Source: Tepidimicrobium sp.
GTDB taxonomy: Bacteria > Bacillota > Clostridia > Tissierellales > Tepidimicrobiaceae
Length of the DNA: 15,887 nucleotides
Assembly: GCA_012839395.1 (NCBI GenBank)
Contig: DUNJ01000103.1
Span: 1 to 15,887, forward strand
Direction of reading: 5' to 3'
Under the pieces are notes generated by a model. That model was not told the DNA's origin. It saw only the letters and a list, made by a program, of their open reading frames with translations, and did not search any database. The translations under genes and the position numbers were made by a program. Positions 14,068-15,887 of this stretch are shown one piece after another. Position 1 is the first letter of the stretch; the number at the start of each line of letters is the position of its first letter.

Positions 14068-14382
14068 ATGGTGAAGGTAAAAGTATATCGAAAAGATCCA
14101 TCAGTAGATGAACAAGCCTATTTCAAGGAATACGATGTACCCGTAAAAAAGGAAGAGAAGTGGACCGTTATGGATGTATTGGACTATATATCGAGGAATT
14201 TAGATGGTTCACTATCCTATTATAGACATAGCGCATGTTGCCAGGGGATATGTGCCAGATGCGTTGTAAAGGTTAACGGTAAGCCGGCATTGGCTTGTGC
14301 TCGTACGGTGGTAGAAGATGAATTGATATTGGAGCCTAGCCGGGAAGATAAATTGGTTAAGGATTTGGTTATACAAGTATAG
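14068..14382 (+). CDS. Single-domain [2Fe-2S] protein homologous to the FrdB/SdhB N-terminus
   Basis: A 104-residue protein equivalent to only the plant-type ferredoxin domain of fumarate reductase/succinate dehydrogenase iron-sulfur subunits (Fer2_3). The cluster motif is C-x4-C-x2-C-x11-C with Cys57, 62, 65 and 77, the same spacing as in E. coli FrdB; an additional Cys58 is adjacent. The protein stops before the C-terminal domain that carries the [4Fe-4S] and [3Fe-4S] clusters in FrdB. Its stop is clean and followed by a good ribosome binding site for the next gene, so this is a natural short form, not an obvious truncation. It lies 8 bases after the flavoprotein gene (GGGGGTGA ribosome binding site), so it is probably that enzyme's electron partner, perhaps accepting from reduced ferredoxin. 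Confidence 0.85.
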   Translation: MVKVKVYRKDPSVDEQAYFKEYDVPVKKEEKWTVMDVLDYISRNLDGSLSYYRHSACCQGICARCVVKVNGKPALACARTVVEDELILEPSREDKLVKDLVIQV

Positions 14383-14397
14383 TTAGGGGAGATATAG

Positions 14398-15777
14398 ATG
14401 AGCAGCAATATTTCTACAAGATGGATAGAGGATAATTCCAAGCTATTGACGGATATAAGCGATGCCATATGGAGATATGCTGAGGAAGCATATGAAGAAA
14501 ACAGATCCTCCCAACTATTGATAGAACTCCTGGAAAAGGAAGGCTTTGTAGTGGAGACGAATATAGCGGGCATGGAAACTGCATTTAAGGCTACGTGGGG
14601 AAAGGGCAAGCCTAGGATTGGATTTTTGGCTGAGTACGATGCCCTCCCCGAGCTTAGCCAGGAACCGGTACCCTATAGGAAGCCGCAAGAAGGGAAAACG
14701 GCAGGACATGGATGTGGACATAACCTATTGGGTACAGCTGCAGTAGGTGCTGCTATCGGGCTAAAGTATCAGCTGGAGGAAGAGGGGAAGGATGGAACCG
14801 TCATCCTATTTGGTTGTCCGGCAGAGGAGATATTGATGGGCAAGATAAGGATGGCAAAGGAAAAGGTATTTGATGATCTAGATGTAGCTTTAACATGGCA
14901 TCCAGGCTTTGTCAATATGCCTATGGAGATTGCATTTCAAGCTATGAACTCCGTCAAGTTTAAATTTCATGGAATACCATCCCATGCAGCTGAATCTCCT
15001 GAGGAGGGTAGAAGCGCATTGGATGCAGTAGAACTTATGAATGTGGGGGTTAACTATTTAAGGGAACACGTTGTATCCGACGCCAGGATGCACTACATAA
15101 TAACCAATGGCGGAGACAAGCCCAACATAGTCCCCAAAAACGCAGAGGTATGGTACTTCATAAGGGCACCGAAACGTAGGCAAGTAGATGAAATATACGA
15201 AAGGATGAAGAAGATAGCCCAAGGAGCAGCTCTTATGACTGAAACCACGGTGGAGATAGATCTACTGACCGGCTGCTATGAATTCCTAGCAAATGATCTA
15301 TTAAATAAAACTTTATATGAATCACTAGAGGAATTGCAGCCACCAGCTTGGAATGAGGAGGAGCTAAAATTTGCACAGGATATAATAGACACGTTTTCAG
15401 AAGGACAAAAGGATAACCAGGTATCTAAGTTTGGTAACCAGGAGCTAAAGGATAGCTTGTTGGACGATAGGGTTAGCAAACCAAGGTATAAGCTATTTCC
15501 AGTTGGAGCTTCTACGGATGTATCCGATGTCAGTTGGATAGTACCTACCGGTCAGATAATGACTTGCTGTAGCCCGGTAGGAACGGCGGGGCATACCTGG
15601 CAGATGACGGCTTCATGTGGGATGAGCATAGGGCATAAGGGCATGCTATATGCAGCGAAAACTTTAGCTTTGACAGGCTATAAACTTATAAGGGATCCGA
15701 AGCTATTAAAGGCCGTTGTATCGGAATTTGAGGAGAGGAAGGAAGGAACTGATTATATACCAATAATAACCGATTAG
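14398..15777 (+). CDS. M20-family metal-dependent amidohydrolase, AbgB-like
   Basis: A 459-residue cytoplasmic hydrolase resembling the M20D group and most like AbgB, the p-aminobenzoyl-glutamate hydrolase subunit. Metal-centre motifs are GFLAEYDALPEL (Asp81), GHGCGHNLLG (Cys106/His108), GCPAEE (Glu143/Glu144), TWHPG (His168) and, near the C-terminus, GTAGHTW. The dimerisation/cap region includes FKFHGIPSHAA. All expected metal ligands appear present. GGGGAG precedes ATG 14398, 15 bases after the [2Fe-2S] gene. The family cleaves amide bonds to release amino acids from N-acyl or N-aryl conjugates. In the Pseudomonas ATC pathway a hydrolase of the broader M20 clan releases cysteine from N-carbamoylcysteine, so the pairing with an ATC-hydrolase-like gene is suggestive, but the motifs here are AbgB-like, not HyuC-like. 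Confidence 0.87.
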   Translation: MSSNISTRWIEDNSKLLTDISDAIWRYAEEAYEENRSSQLLIELLEKEGFVVETNIAGMETAFKATWGKGKPRIGFLAEYDALPELSQEPVPYRKPQEGKTAGHGCGHNLLGTAAVGAAIGLKYQLEEEGKDGTVILFGCPAEEILMGKIRMAKEKVFDDLDVALTWHPGFVNMPMEIAFQAMNSVKFKFHGIPSHAAESPEEGRSALDAVELMNVGVNYLREHVVSDARMHYIITNGGDKPNIVPKNAEVWYFIRAPKRRQVDEIYERMKKIAQGAALMTETTVEIDLLTGCYEFLANDLLNKTLYESLEELQPPAWNEEELKFAQDIIDTFSEGQKDNQVSKFGNQELKDSLLDDRVSKPRYKLFPVGASTDVSDVSWIVPTGQIMTCCSPVGTAGHTWQMTASCGMSIGHKGMLYAAKTLALTGYKLIRDPKLLKAVVSEFEERKEGTDYIPIITD

Positions 15778-15829
15778 GTCTATATAGCATCAGATAATAT
15801 AAAATATCCTAATTGAAGGGGGAAAAGTT

Positions 15830-15887
15830 ATGACAGATAAGGCAAAAATGGATACGTTAAATGACAGGGTGGTCAACGGTTGGAATC
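15830..15887 (+). CDS. 5' fragment of a further gene in the operon, cut by the window edge
   Basis: ATG 15830 follows a strong GAAGGGGGAAAAG ribosome binding site and opens 19 codons (MTDKAKMDTLNDRVVNGWN) without a stop up to the end. It begins 52 bases after the amidohydrolase, with no terminator between, so it belongs to the same transcript. The residues are too few to identify. An AbgT-like transporter would be a natural guess beside an AbgB-like hydrolase, but that is context only. Confidence 0.6.
   Translation, partial: MTDKAKMDTLNDRVVNGWN

Noticed and set aside
12248..14382. Classical fumarate reductase or succinate dehydrogenase
   Set aside because: Substrate histidines, covalent FAD histidine, the second iron-sulfur domain and the membrane anchors are all absent.
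1..15887. CRISPR arrays, tRNA or rRNA genes, transposases, integrases, attachment sites
   Set aside because: No regularly spaced direct repeats, no RNA gene signatures and no mobile-element proteins are seen on either strand.

Overview
The window reads as a chromosomal segment of an anaerobic, amino-acid-fermenting Firmicute (Clostridia/Tissierellia-like). This rests on heavy ATA and AGG/AGA codon use, strong AGGAGG-type ribosome binding sites, textbook sigma-A promoters, a sigma-54 regulator, and oxygen-sensitive ferredoxin enzymes next to substrate-level phosphorylation genes. No tRNA, rRNA, CRISPR array, insertion sequence or phage gene was seen.

Layout, left to right. (1) A DASS/SLC13-like carboxylate transporter (133-1524) ends at a clear intrinsic terminator. 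(2) A six-gene operon (1741-6705) begins behind a perfect TTGACA-17-TATAAT promoter. It encodes a four-subunit 2-oxoacid:ferredoxin oxidoreductase (gamma, delta, alpha, beta), then phosphate butyryltransferase (ptb) and butyrate kinase (buk), so it turns a 2-oxoacid into acyl-CoA, acyl phosphate, free acid and ATP. (3) An IclR-family regulator (6822-7598) has its own perfect promoter, covered by a 12-bp-arm inverted repeat. A bidirectional terminator separates it from (4) two minus-strand genes: a CyuA/UPF0597-type cysteine desulfidase (7640-8971) behind a near-perfect sigma-54 -24/-12 element, and a sigma-54 activator (9183-10991) with a cysteine-rich N-terminal sensor. (5) A 750-nt gene-free stretch holds the activator's promoter on one side and, on the other, a sigma-A promoter with a folded 5' leader. 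(6) A second plus-strand operon (11740 to beyond the window) encodes an ATC-hydrolase-family protein, a fumarate-reductase-like flavoprotein, a one-domain [2Fe-2S] protein homologous to the FrdB N-terminus, an AbgB-like M20 amidohydrolase, and a truncated gene at the right edge.

How the parts may work together (inference). The oxidoreductase operon is an oxidative, ATP-yielding branch that makes reduced ferredoxin. The flavoprotein/[2Fe-2S] pair looks like a soluble reductive branch that could consume those electrons. Both operons share a 17-bp motif, GTTCC-N7-GGAAC, just downstream of similar sigma-A promoters, suggesting common control, perhaps by the IclR protein. The flavoprotein lacks both histidines that bind the dicarboxylate in fumarate reductases, so its substrate is probably not fumarate. 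The ATC-hydrolase-like protein, the M20 hydrolase and the cysteine desulfidase raise the possibility that the substrate is a ring or amide derivative of cysteine or another amino acid, but the sequence does not settle this.
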